Positions 9,880-20,981 of a stretch of DNA of 64,000 nucleotides are shown here, in pieces. The notes below the pieces were generated by a model. The model was not told the DNA's origin. It did no database searches and was given only the letters and a program-made list of their open reading frames with translations. Source of the stretch: Heliopora coerulea (lineage: Eukaryota > Cnidaria > Anthozoa > Scleralcyonacea > Helioporidae). Numbering within the stretch: position 1 is the stretch's first letter; each line of letters starts with the position of its first letter. The stretch covers positions 231,501-295,500 of the forward strand of contig JASJOG010000055.1 of NCBI GenBank assembly GCA_030142905.1, given 5' to 3'. The position numbers were made by a program, and so were the translations under genes.

Positions 9880-10440
9880 AAGGTAATTCCCCAAACCTGA
9901 TGTTGAGGGACTTTAGCAGCGACGCTGTCCCCCGCATTCCATACATTCCAGATATCCCCAAGAACCGGCATGAGTGAAATAATTTTTTTTTTTGTTGACA
10001 TCGAGTTAGGTTGGTATGTTGAGAGAGATTAGGCATGTATGGAATGCGAAAAATACTCTGCAATGTTCTTTGGGTGATTCCCCTGTGACACTGAAAAATG
10101 TTGATGAAATTCCCAGTAACGTTATCAAATTCCTGGAAGCGGCTGGAAATGGCATCATTAGGAAAAAGGTGATTCCCCAAACCTGATGTTGAGGGATTTC
10201 CCCACATTCCATACATTCCAGATATCCCTAACAACCGGCAAATCCGAAAATAGTTTTTTTGTTGACATTGAGTTAGGCTGGTTGTTAGGGAGATTAAGCA
10301 TGTTTGGAATGTTTGGAATTTATCAGCCTGCTGTGTTAGGGGATTTCCCTGCATCACTTTGAAAAATTTTGACCCATTTTGAAAATGTGTTGAAAAATGT
10401 GCCGGTCCCCGGACTTTACAGACTACTAACATTCCTTTGA
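9880..10440. repeat. Tandem foldback repeat between the Polinton-like element and the rDNA
   Basis: A segment of about 286 bp is repeated; the block AAGGTRATTCCCCAAACC with its continuation occurs at 9880-9910 and 10166-10196. Each unit folds back: GCATTCCATACAT (9934-9946) pairs exactly with 10035-10047, and CCCTAACAACC (10226-10236) pairs exactly with 10280-10290. A 206-codon minus-strand frame (9872-10492) runs through both units but only reflects the repeat. It may be a non-autonomous foldback transposon. Confidence 0.5.
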
Positions 10441-12208
10441 TAATGAGAAATAATATACTTAAGCAAGTATACACTTTCTGAATGGTTTTCATCAGTTGGT
10501 ATTAAAAAATAATTTCAAGAGAAAACACATGACATAATTTTATCAAATTATCCAGCACAAGAAAATGAACTACTGGCCATAGCTTCTTGAAAATTACTCA
10601 TTTGTATTCTATAGTTTAGACATAACATTGAGCAAGATATGGCTGGTAAGCATGTAATGTTTTTAGAATAACACTAGAAGGCAATGTTATTTTTAAGTGT
10701 GTATCATGCATTAGAATTTAATCAGAAAATAACCATGGAAATATTACATTCTGGTTTCTTAGATACCAAAGTTGTTATACATGTAGTCTTGGCAATTAGA
10801 ATGGTTAAACGTAAGTATCTATAGATTTTGTAAATCCTTTACATGACTTTTCTTGAGAAAACCTTGAAAAAATAAAGGCACCAGATGAGATGTTTTTGTC
10901 AAGTTGTCCAGTGGAATAAAATGAAATATTTGTGCCACTGTTTGGAAAGTTAGTCAAAGTATTTGTATGGCTTAGAGCAAATATTGAGCACAATATGGTT
11001 TCAAACTGGTTAATCTTGTGAGAGCAACAGTGCAAGCAAATGTTATTTTCTGCTACAAGTATACATGGGTAAAAGTTTATTCAGAAAATAATCATAAGAA
11101 TATTACATAGTGGTCTTTTGGCTATCAAAATTGGTGAATACATTTCTTTGCTAATGAGAAATAATATACATAGGCAAGTATACAATTTCTCAATGGTTTT
11201 CATTAGTTGGTAAAAAAATAATTTAAGAAGAAAGCACATGAAATAATTTTGTAAAATTATTCAGTTTAAGAAAATTAACTATTGGACATAGCTTTTGCAA
11301 AATTCATCACTTACTCTCTGGTTTAGACGTAACATTGAGCAAAATATGACTGGTGAGCAGGTAATGCTTCCTGAATAAAACTACAAGAGAATGTTATGTT
11401 TCAGTGTCAATTATTCATTTAATAATATTCAGAAAATAATGATGAAAATAATACATGATGGGATTCTAAATGCCAAAATTTTTTCCACATGTGGCATTAG
11501 CAATTAGAAAGCTTAAACTTAAGTATATATACATTTTGTAAATTTTTTATGTGAGTTTCCTAGGAAAAACATTGATATATTATACAGGAACCACATGAAA
11601 TGATTTTCCCAAGTTCACCAGTGGAATAAAATGAAACATTTTTACCACTGTTTGGAAAGTTGGTCAAAGTATTTGTATGGTTTTCAGAAAATATTTAGCA
11701 CAATATGGTTTCAAACTAGTTAATCTGGTGAGAGCAACACTGGAATCAAATGTCATTTTCTTTTATAAGTATAGGTAAAAGTTTATTAAAAAATGAATCC
11801 TGAAAATATTAAATAGAGCTATGCTGCATACCAAAATTGCTGAAAACATTCCTTTGAAAGCATCAAAGAATATACTTAGGCATGTCTACTTTTTCACAAT
11901 GATTTACATCAGTTGATTTTAAAAATATTTTAACAAGAAGACACAAGAAAATATAAAGGATGTCTAACTTCCCGTGCTCCAACACAAACACGGAACTATG
12001 CTATATTTTACTGTTTAAAATCATAATTTTTTAAATATCCACTTGCACAAAAATAATTAGGCTAAAGAGTCACCAAAACGTAACTAACAAAAAAAGACAC
12101 TTTAAACCCAGTAACTTTGTACTTGACAGCAAAGTGTTTATATATATTTGGGATGGCTGGGATGGGTTGGGAATACGCTTTAAAACTTTCTTTTGAAGTC
12201 GCCGCTTG
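10441..12208 (-). mobile_element. 28S-inserted non-autonomous element (satellite-like), partial copy
   Basis: This is a partial copy of the element seen whole at 45977-51807, on the other strand. Its start next to the 28S (CAAGCGGCGACTTCAAAAG on the minus strand, 12190-12208) and the following 120 bases match that copy closely. The rest is about 350-bp monomers with phrases such as TGTGCTCAATAT and TTATTTTCTGA. It has no coding capacity. Its far end is missing: at about 10440 it meets the foldback repeat. Confidence 0.65.
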
Positions 12209-12600
12209 TCCCTGTGGTAACTTTTCTGACACCCTAGCTTAAAACTCATAAAGACTAAGGGATCAATAGGCCATGCTTTCACAGTTTGTATTCATTCTGA
12301 AAATCAAAATCAAGTGAGCTTTTACCCTTTTGTTCTACATAAGATTTCCATTCACATGGAGCTCACCTTAGGACACCTGTGTTATCATTTGACAGGTGTG
12401 CCGCCCCAGCCAAACTCCCAACCTGACAGTGTCTTTGGTTCGGATCGACCCACAAAAAAGCGATCTTAACACTAAAATGTGGACGTGACGTCCAGCTCTG
12501 CTTCACCGAATAAGTAAAAAAACGATAAGAGTAGTGGTATTTCACTTGCGGATTGCTCCTCCCACTTATTCTACACCTCTCATGTTTTTTCACAGACAGG

Positions 12601-12636
<36 letters not shown>

Positions 12637-12752
12637 GTTGCTGCCAAGCCCATTCCCTTGGCTGTGGTTTCGCTAGATAATAGACAGGGACAGTAGGAAT
12701 CTCGTTAATCCATTCATGCGTGTTACTAATTAGATGACGAGGCATTTGGCTA
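12209..12752 (-). rRNA. 28S rRNA fragment between the R2 site and the PTC-region insertion site
   Basis: Reverse complement of the conserved 28S core from TAGCCAAATGCCTCG at the R2 site to GTTACCACAGGGA. It includes the conserved GTGAGCTC and AAAGGGTAAAAGCTCAC stretches. It is cut at both ends by insertions: R2 on the upstream side and the satellite-like element on the downstream side. It also carries substitutions against the sister copies, so it is a pseudogene fragment. Confidence 0.9.
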
Positions 12753-13170
12753 TATGATACCTTTATTGAATGATACAAGTATATTCAGGCTTAATGAGTA
12801 GCCTTCCCTCAAATAATTAAAATACAAAATTGTAAGATTATAAATATAGTATAGAAAAATACGGCTTTCGAGTATTTGTTAGAAATATTCTTCTCATTAT
12901 TATTTGCATAACTTCAAGCTGCCTTATCCATCCTCCAAGAGTTCTTCACGTTGTAATCTTTCATCCTCTTCATGCACCCGATATGTAGATCTTCTATGAT
13001 GCATCCAAGTTTTAAATCCTCTCTCCAAAACAATTATTCCTAGCAATTCTATACTTTTTATACTCAATAACAAGTCGTATTTCATTAACCTAAAGGATGG
13101 AACCGCCAGCGCACCTCTCCAATTAAAGACCACTGCTGAGATGGCTGCATTAGCAGTTCCACTCACTCTA
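12753..13170 (-). mobile_element. R2 non-LTR retrotransposon, 5'-truncated, in the canonical 28S R2 site
   Basis: The 3' end abuts TAGCCAAATGCC exactly as R2 insertions do. The 3' UTR (ATTATTTGAGGGAAGGCTAC) is shared with the R2 copies at 41918 and 45328. The remaining coding part (12924-13166) is the extreme C-terminus (NWRGAL, then LERGFKTWMHH), nearly identical to the fuller R2 at 42088-42360. The 5' junction joins 28S at GGGACTTG, so about 297 bases of 28S just upstream of the R2 site are missing, compared with 58707-59003 of the intact copy. Confidence 0.85.
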
Positions 13171-15362
13171 CAAGTCCCAGCCTGACAGACCCAACCCTTA
13201 GAACCAATCCCTTTCCCGAAGTTACGGATCCATTTTCCCGACTTCCCTTACGTACATTGTTCTATCAACTAGAGGCTGCTCATCTTGGAGACCTGCTGCG
13301 GCTATGAGTACGACCAGACAAGAAAATGAACGACTCCCTCGGATTTTCAAGGGCCATCAAGAGCACGAGACCCCACAAGAAGTGTGGGGCTTTACCGGAC
13401 GTGAAACCCAATCTCTGGCTAAACTGGTTTCAGGGTGACAGCCCTTTAAAAAGAAAAGATAACTCTTCCTGGGGCTCTTGCCAACGTCTCCGAGTTTGGT
13501 TGTGTTACCGCTGGCGCCACTAGGTGGCAGTATCCCTGTTCTGGTTCGGGAATATTAACCCAATTCCCTTTTAATAGGTGGTGCAAAATTGGGCACTTTG
13601 TAACGGAATTTCCCTATCTCTTAGGATCGACTAACCCATGTCCAACTGCTGTTCACATGGAACCTTTCTCCATTTCAGTCTTCAAAGTTCTCATTTGAAT
13701 ATTTGCTACTACCACCAAGATCTGGACCAGAGGCTGTTTCACCCTGGCTTGCGCCAAAGCCTGCGTCATGACCTCCACACCCTCCTACTCGTCGGAACTT
13801 CGCACTTGTTCCGACGGCCAAGTATAGGTGCGACGCTTGAGCACCATCCATTTTCAGGGCTAGTTGATTCGGCAGGTGAGTTGTTACACGCTTCTTAGCG
13901 GATTCCGACTTCCATGGCCACCGTCCTGCTGTCAATATCAACCAACACCTTTTGTGGGGTCTGTTGAGCGTCGACTTGGGCACCTTAACTCAGCGTTCGG
14001 TTCATCCCGCATCGCCAGTTCTGCTTACCAAAAATGGTCCACTAAGAGCTCGCATTCGAATGTCTGGCTTCAGTTAAGCAAGTCAGACTTCTTACCAATT
14101 TAAAGTTTGAGAATAGATTAAGGTCATTTTGACCCTAAGACCTCTAATCATTCGCTTTACCTGATAAAACTGCATCCCAGCTCCAGCTATCCTAAGGGAA
14201 ACTTTGGAGGGAACCAGCTACTAGATGGTTCGATTAGTCTTTCGCCGCTATACCCAAATTTGACGATCGATTTGCACGCAGGAATTGCTATGAGCTTCCA
14301 CCAGTGTTTCCTCTGGTTTCACCATATTCAGGAATAGTTCACCATCTTTCGGGTCCCAACAGGTATGCCCTTACTCAAACCTTTCTAAGAGTAGAATATG
14401 TCAGTCAATGATGCGGCCTCTCCAAGAAGGAAGGGCTTCTCACCTCAGCAACCAAAGCTGCCTTTAGTTTCATTGCGCCCACAGGTTTCGATCACCCAGA
14501 GACTCGCACACATATTAGACTCCTTGGTCCGTGTTTCAAGACAGGTTGGATAGAGCCGTATGGATGCCAATGTCTTCAGCACGTAGTGTGCGTTCACCGC
14601 CCTGTTGACCAACAGCGGTTCAAGCGCACAGGCGTGCCATCCGCCACAGTCGACAACCAGACCAACAAAACAGGACACCAGCCCACCCAAAAGGGAGGCA
14701 CACGCTGTGACAGGCCACAGTTACCCAAGAGACATGCGATCGGAAGGCTTAACAATCCCAAAAGATCTACCTTCCTCACGGCCTTCTGGCTCGCAGGGTA
14801 ACCAAAGTTAACGCTCACCTACCAGAAGTGAGCCGCCAACGTCCCACATCTGAACTTGATTCGTCTATGAAGATCGAGTGCACGCACGTCATGGAGTGCA
14901 AAAGACTGAATCTGGCAAGGTGAATTGCTATCTCCATTCGCTTCCCTTTCAACGGTTTCATGTACTCTTTAACTCTCTTTTAAATTCCTTTTCATCTTTC
15001 CCTCACGGTACTTGTTTGCTATCGGCCTCGTGCCTGCATTTAGCTTTAGATGGAGTTTACCACCCATTTTAGGCTGCAATCCCAAACAACCCGACTCTTG
15101 GAAAGCACATCGCTGAAGATCGAACCTTGCCACTCACAGGGTTGTCACCCTCTATGGTGTGCTGTTCCAAGCAACTTAGGCAAGGTCGATTCATCTGGAA
15201 AGTATTTCTCGAATCTACAATTTGCCGTTGAAAACAAATGAGATTTCAAATTTGACCTGTTCCCTCTTCATTCGCCATTACTGGGGGAATCCTTGTTAGT
15301 TTCTCTTCCTCTGCTTAGTAATATGCTTAAATTCAGCGGGTAATCTTACCTGATCTGAGGTC
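13171..15362 (-). rRNA. 28S rRNA 5' portion (interrupted, decayed)
   Basis: Starts at ACCTCAGATCAGGTAAGATT (minus strand, near 15362) and reads through the well-known D-domain region, including TTAAGCATATTACTAAGC. It ends abruptly at 13171 where the truncated R2 begins. It aligns throughout with 56511-58706 on the plus strand. Long frames in either strand here are shadows of rRNA and are not annotated. Confidence 0.92.
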
Positions 15363-15540
15363 AAGAAGTTGACAAAGAGCAACAGGGTTGGAAGTGGCGA
15401 GGTCGGCAGTGAGCACAAAGTCGTAAAATATTTTGGCTTTGTGAATCTCTTGTGACTCTCAATTCCCGCTACATTTCTAGAAACACAGCTGCGAGACCGT
15501 GAAGTCTCAATGCCGTGCAAAACAAGCACGATTTTTTTGC

Positions 15541-15702
15541 TTTTGAAACCAACACTCAGACAGACATGCTCCTGGTAGACCAAGAGCACCATTTGTGTTC
15601 AAAGATTCGATGATTCACTGAATTCTGCAATTCACACTACTTATTGCAGCTGGCTGCGTTCTTTATCGATGCACGAGCCTAGAGATCCACCGTTAAAAGA
15701 AT
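15541..15702 (-). rRNA. 5.8S rRNA (CpG-decayed)
   Basis: Contains ACGGTGGATCTCTAGGCTCG, GAACGCAGCCAGCTGC and GAATTGCAGAATTCAGTG on the minus strand. Against typical animal 5.8S it shows CpG-to-CpA/TpG changes at sites such as TGCAATAAG and GAACACAAATGGTG. The plus-strand copy keeps some of these CpGs and has lost others. Spacers of about 180 bases (ITS2, 15363-15540) and 208 bases (ITS1, 15703-15910) flank it. Confidence 0.9.
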
Positions 15703-15910
15703 GTCTTCTGATTTTCAACATTCTGACAAAGTCAAAACAACAAAAACAGTACGTGCAGGAGATAAGAAAGCAAAAACAAATGGGGGCCAGGCAATGCACA
15801 AAACATCCACCTATTTAACGAAGGCCAGGCTTCGACCCCCATGGTCTCGTACAGGTTCACAGAGTAAGTAGCGAGGTAATTCTCGCACTTTTTTTGTATG
15901 AAGATCAGTG

Positions 15911-15966
<56 letters not shown>

Positions 15967-16469
15967 AATGATCAAGTTTGACCAACTTCTTGGCCTCCGT
16001 AAGAGTCTCGCAAATCCCACAGTGCCAATCCGGAGGCCTCACTAAACCATTCAATCGGCAGTAGCGACGGGCAGTGTGTACAAAGGGCAGGGACGTAATC
16101 AACACGAGCTGATGACTCGTGCTTACTAGGAATTCCTCGTTCAAGATCAAAAATTACAATGATCTATCCCCAGCACAACAATGATTCACAAGATTACCCA
16201 CACCATTCGGTGAAGGAGGGACTCGCTGCAATCGTCAGTGTAGCGCGGGTGCGGCCCAGGACATCTAAGGGCATCACAGACCTGTTATTGCCTTCCTGAC
16301 TTTGGTTGAACACCAACAGTCCCTCTAAGAAGTTGAGGACGATTCTCGAATTGCCTGACTATTTAGCAGGTCAAGGTCTTGTACGTTAACAGAATTAACC
16401 AGACAAATCACTCCACCAAATAAGAACGGCCATACACCACCACCCATAGAATCAAGAAAGAGCTCTCAA

Positions 16470-16500
<31 letters not shown>

Positions 16501-16532
16501 GAGTTTTCCCGTGTTGAGTCAAATTAAGCCGC

Positions 16533-16581
<49 letters not shown>

Positions 16582-17703
16582 TTTGCAACCATACTTCCCC
16601 CGGAACCCAAAAACTTTGGTTTCCCATAAGGTGCCAACGGGGTCATACAATAACACCCGCTGATCCCTAGTCGGCATCGTTTATGGTTAGAACTAGGACT
16701 GTATCTGATCGTCTTCGATCCTCTAACTTTTGTTCTTGATTAATGAAAACATTCTTGGCAAATGCTTTTGCATTAGTTCGTCTTTCGTAAATCCAAGAAT
16801 TTCACCTCTGACAACGAAATACGAATGCCCCCAACTGTCCCTATTAAACATTACTTTGGTTCTAGAAACCAACAAAATAGAACCAAAGTCCTATTCCATT
16901 ATTCCATGCTTATGTATTCAAGCACAAGCCTGCTTTGAACACTCTAATTTTTTCAAAGTAAACGTCGCAAATCCTACCCACTCTCAATTAAGAGCACACG
17001 TAGTCTTGGCAAAGAACAGCGTGGCCAGTAACATACCTTGTGGCTGACCAACCACGCCGCCCCAAAATCCAACTACGAGCTTTTTAACTGCAACAACTTT
17101 TGTATACGGTATTGGAGCTGGAATTACCGAGGCAGGTGGCACCAGACTTGCCCTCCAATCATTCCTCGTTAAGAGATTTAAATTGTACTCGTTCCAATTA
17201 CAAGACTTGAAAAGCCCTGTATTGTTATTTTTTGTCACTACCTCCCTGTGTCAGGATTGGGTAATTTGCATGCCTGGTGCCTTCTATGGATGTGGTAGCC
17301 GTTTCTTAGGCTCCCTCTCCATAATCAAACCTTAATTCTCCGTCACCTATTGCAACCATGGTAAGCCACTACCTTACCATTGACAGTTGATAGGGCAGAA
17401 ATTTGAATGAAACATCACCGGCACGTAAGGCCATGCGATTTGAAAAGTTATGAATCACCAAAAATCCGGGCGTGAACCCGCATTGGTTTTTAATCTAATA
17501 AATACTTCCCTTCCAGAAGTCGGGACTTTTCGCATGTATTAGCTCTAGAATTACTAAGGTTATCCAAGTAGTAAGGGTACAATCAAATAAGTGATAACTG
17601 ATTTAATGAGCCATTCGCAGTTTCACAGTACAAGTGCTTATACTTAGACATGCATGGCTTAATCTTTGAGACAAGCATATGTTACTGGCAGGATCAACCA
17701 GTT
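15911..17703 (-). rRNA. 18S rRNA, nearly full length but mutated
   Basis: The 5' end AACTGGTTGATCCTGCCAG is at 17703 and the 3' end GAAGGATCAT at 15911, giving 1793 nt, a normal animal length. The region of the usual CACCGCCCGTCGC reads CACTGCCCGTCGC, a CpG change at one of the most conserved sites in life. It keeps the block GCAAATTACCCAATCCTGAC that the plus-strand copy lacks. It is probably a pseudogene or a silenced copy. Confidence 0.93.
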
Positions 17704-20239
17704 AACTGTCGAACAAACGAGCAGAAAGGCTGCGAAGTGCCTCTCGTACTTTTGGATGACCAGCTGAGCTGTTTTTAAAGGAGAAAACGCAGTTTCCTCT
17801 TACATGACCGTGCGCCGGCGACTGGTCCAGCAGCGACCGACTGGCACGGCATGCCTCTCTTTGCCATGTCTTTAGACATTCCTCTTGGTAAGACCTAGGT
17901 GACCAAGGAAAGCCACTGCACAGCAAATGGCCCGGTCACCTACCTCCGCCTGAATGGTAAGCGTATAGCTTCAAAATGCTCATGATTAAATGTTGTTCAA
18001 CGAACAGTCATACAACATTCGCAACACTTTCAGATGCAGAACTGCAACCGATACTTTGTGCACACCAGCCAAAAATCGACTAAATGGCAAGGAAAAGGAC
18101 TGTGGAACGAATAACAAGTGAACCACCCCTCTCCAAACACAGTCGAGGAGGCCACTTACTAGTGGTGCACCGATATTCATATTGGCCTATCGGATATCGG
18201 CATATCGGCCCTAAAATGTCAATATCGGTATCGGTATTTTTACTGCCGATATTATCGATATCATATCTCTGCGTATTATCCGAGCAGTGTAAAAACCTTT
18301 TTGCGGCTAGATTACCGAAAATAAAATTTCCAACCTTGTTTTTTGCCTTTACAACAAACAACATTCAAAAACCACATTCATGTTCATCGTTGTCTTGATA
18401 ATGAGACAGAATGACATTTACCGAAGCGGAAGTTTGGCGCTGTTGTTGTAAACAGCGCTTCCACTTTGAAGGAAATTTTATCTTTTTAAAGAAATTTTGA
18501 CAAAATAAAGGAAATTTGAAGGAAAATAAATGTTGAATGAAATTTGAAGGAAATGTGAAAGAAAATACAAAGCTAGGGAATGCAGCCCCCGTTATTGCCT
18601 GAAAATAGGTAAAAATTGGGCAAAATCGTAATGATATTTCAAATAAAATAAACATTTTATATTCATTTCATATTATTAGTATTGAATCTTGGCTCTGAAA
18701 CATTTTCGTTGTCTCAGGACTAACCCTTCTCTGATTAGTGATTACTAAGCATAACTTTTGCTTTCAAAACAAAATAAAATATAGCCCGCTTGCAAATTGC
18801 CCCCTCAGGGGGTCAAGCAAGAAACTGTGCACTTTTGTAGACAAAAAAATGACAATCTTGTCACTTTGCTAAGCAATATTCACTGATAATCAGTTTTGTC
18901 TGTTACTGACATAAATGTAACATGTGTATTTATTATATAGCAAGTTCAACACATATTAGATATATGACAGTGCCATATACACCTGTAGTGGTATTGTAAT
19001 AGGTGTTTTTAGTGATATTGTATAGTGATTTAATAAAATATGACTTCTACTTTTTGCAATCTTTATAATTAAGCAATTAACTTTTATATTTTGATACAGT
19101 ACTGTATAGGGCAGAATATCGGTATTGGCTATCGGTATCGGCTAATATTGGTTTTAAAATATCGGTTATCGGAATATCAGTAAATTTTCATATCAGTGCA
19201 CCACTACCACTTACCATGAAAACCGAGGAGAGGCCTGTGCGGCCAAGGCATCACGGCCTTGCTACTGCACCCATCGGGACAGGCTTGGACTTGATCAAGC
19301 TGCATGTTGAAGCAAAAACGATGGCTTAGTACATCATAGCACTAACAAACACACTCACTTCAATGGGTGCAACTTCACCAACCCAGAAACCATCAGCTGC
19401 TCACTCAGCACTCAGCAACACAGTCTGCTACGATTACTAGCCTAAATTTTTCCATTGTAATAATTGACAAGGAGATGGCTAATTTTTAACAAGTCCAAAA
19501 CATCCTCCGAGAATTTGTGCCACCCTAACACTACCCCAACACCACTTGCTGCTACCATGGATATCTCGGGCAACTTGAGAAACTTAAAACACAATATGAT
19601 CAACACTAACTTTCTCAAACGCACTGGATAAACCTCGCCTCCAATTCCTGTGGACTCGATAGCTCAACAGGTACAGTGGCCGACCAGTATCCCAAAGGCG
19701 CAACTCCAAGTCCCACTCTAGTCAACAAAATTTTTCAGTTGATTTCCACAGTGTCAGAATATCATCAACATGTATACAGTGGACATGATCCCAACCTTCA
19801 GGTGCCTTACCGACAAACAGGAGACGAATTCCAAGAGGGAGCAACTTGTTCATTCGAGGTCGGAAAGCCTGCTTTTCGCTATCAAGTCAAAATATCACCA
19901 TCATGTTTTATCGTCTTGCTTTTTTCCCTGATCCCCGTAGTTTGTTTCCTGCTACAGCTTTTCCCAACAGTCAGCTGGCGATGGCTTCAGGTGCGTGCCA
20001 CTTTGCAAGAAAAACCACTGCCCAACCATTACAAAGGATGTGATTATGCTTGTTAAAAAAAAAACAATAAAAAGGCACAAGTCTTAGAAGAAGGGCTTAG
20101 TCTCAGCAGATCATAGCAACAAGGCTACTCTACTGCTTACAATACCCCATTCTTAATTTAAGTCATCTGCAAAGGATTTAGCTCTGGAAAATTTAGATTT
20201 TGGTCAAGGTAGTGCTTTAGAGCATAGTCTGCTCCTTAG
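17704..20239 (-). other. rDNA intergenic spacer
   Basis: Spacer between one unit's 28S end (near 20240) and the next unit's 18S start (17703). It aligns with the plus-strand spacer 52191-54205 in reverse, but has single copies of the two segments that are duplicated there. It carries an inserted hAT-type element at 18160-19206. Promoter and terminator elements for RNA polymerase I must lie here but are not conserved enough to point out. Confidence 0.75.
18160..19206. mobile_element. Non-autonomous hAT-type DNA transposon
   Basis: The termini TAGTGGTGCACCGATAT and ATATCAGTGCACCACTA are inverted repeats. An exact 8-bp duplication CCACTTAC lies at 18152-18159 and 19207-19214. The 8-bp duplication and TGGTGCACC-type ends fit the hAT superfamily. 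Subterminal parts are rich in TATCGG repeats; the middle has no transposase. The sister spacer near 53750 is empty at this point, which confirms the boundaries. Confidence 0.9.
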
Positions 20240-20479
20240 CATATTGTGACACAGGAAGCCGAAGCTTCTATTCTTGTTTGCCTAAGATTGTTCAGAGGAA
20301 TGAATTGTTGCTTTCTAGCACGGATTCGAACTTAGAGGCGTTCAGTCATAATCCAACAATTGGTAGCTTCGCACCATTGGCTTTTCAGCCAAGTGCAAAT
20401 GCCAATTGTCTGAATCTGCGGTTCCTCTCGTACTGAGCAGAATTACTATTGCAACAACACTTCAACAGTAGGGTAAAAT

Positions 20480-20520
<41 letters not shown>

Positions 20521-20562
20521 ATTGGCGGGTGAACAATCCGACGCTTGGGAATTCTGCTTCCA

Positions 20563-20599
<37 letters not shown>

Positions 20600-20638
20600 A
20601 ACGTCACTATGAACACTTGGCTGCCACAAGCCAGTTAT
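20240..20638 (-). rRNA. 28S rRNA 3' end fragment
   Basis: Reverse complement of the conserved 28S 3' region, from ATAACTGGCTTGTGGC (20638) through the sarcin/ricin stretch CTCAGTACGAGAGGAACCGC. It ends before the spacer near 20240. It belongs to the same 28S gene as 41373-41917, from which it is separated by the 20.7-kb insertion. Confidence 0.88.
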
Positions 20639-20981
20639 TACATATTTACCATTAGGGTTTATCATTAACTTGGATTAAAGATTTTAAAATTATGGCTAAC
20701 TGTGACTTTACTAGTCAACACATTATGACATATTATGTCTCAATGTGATAGTAACTTTTCTGACTTTTTTTATCCCCCTCTTTTCATGCATGTATTTGAT
20801 AAAACACTTTGAGGAGAACATCCTGTGCGAATATTATAAAATTGCAACCAGCAGATTTGGAGATATTTGAAGTTGAAGATCGAAATTTACTAGTAATTAC
20901 TCTATGGTGGCTATCTTTAAATTTCCTGTTTGTTTTGACTTTTTTTCAAGCGAACCATACGTCGTACGCAAACATGCTATG

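Noticed and set aside
9872..10492. 206-codon minus-strand frame
   Set aside because: It is a translation of the tandem foldback repeat, with the same peptide phrase repeated; no family similarity and no related gene context.
13171..17703. Many 60-100 codon frames across the minus-strand rDNA and their mirror frames at 54206-59546
   Set aside because: They lie inside 18S/5.8S/28S or ITS on both strands and recur as mirror pairs because the rRNA genes do; no protein evidence.
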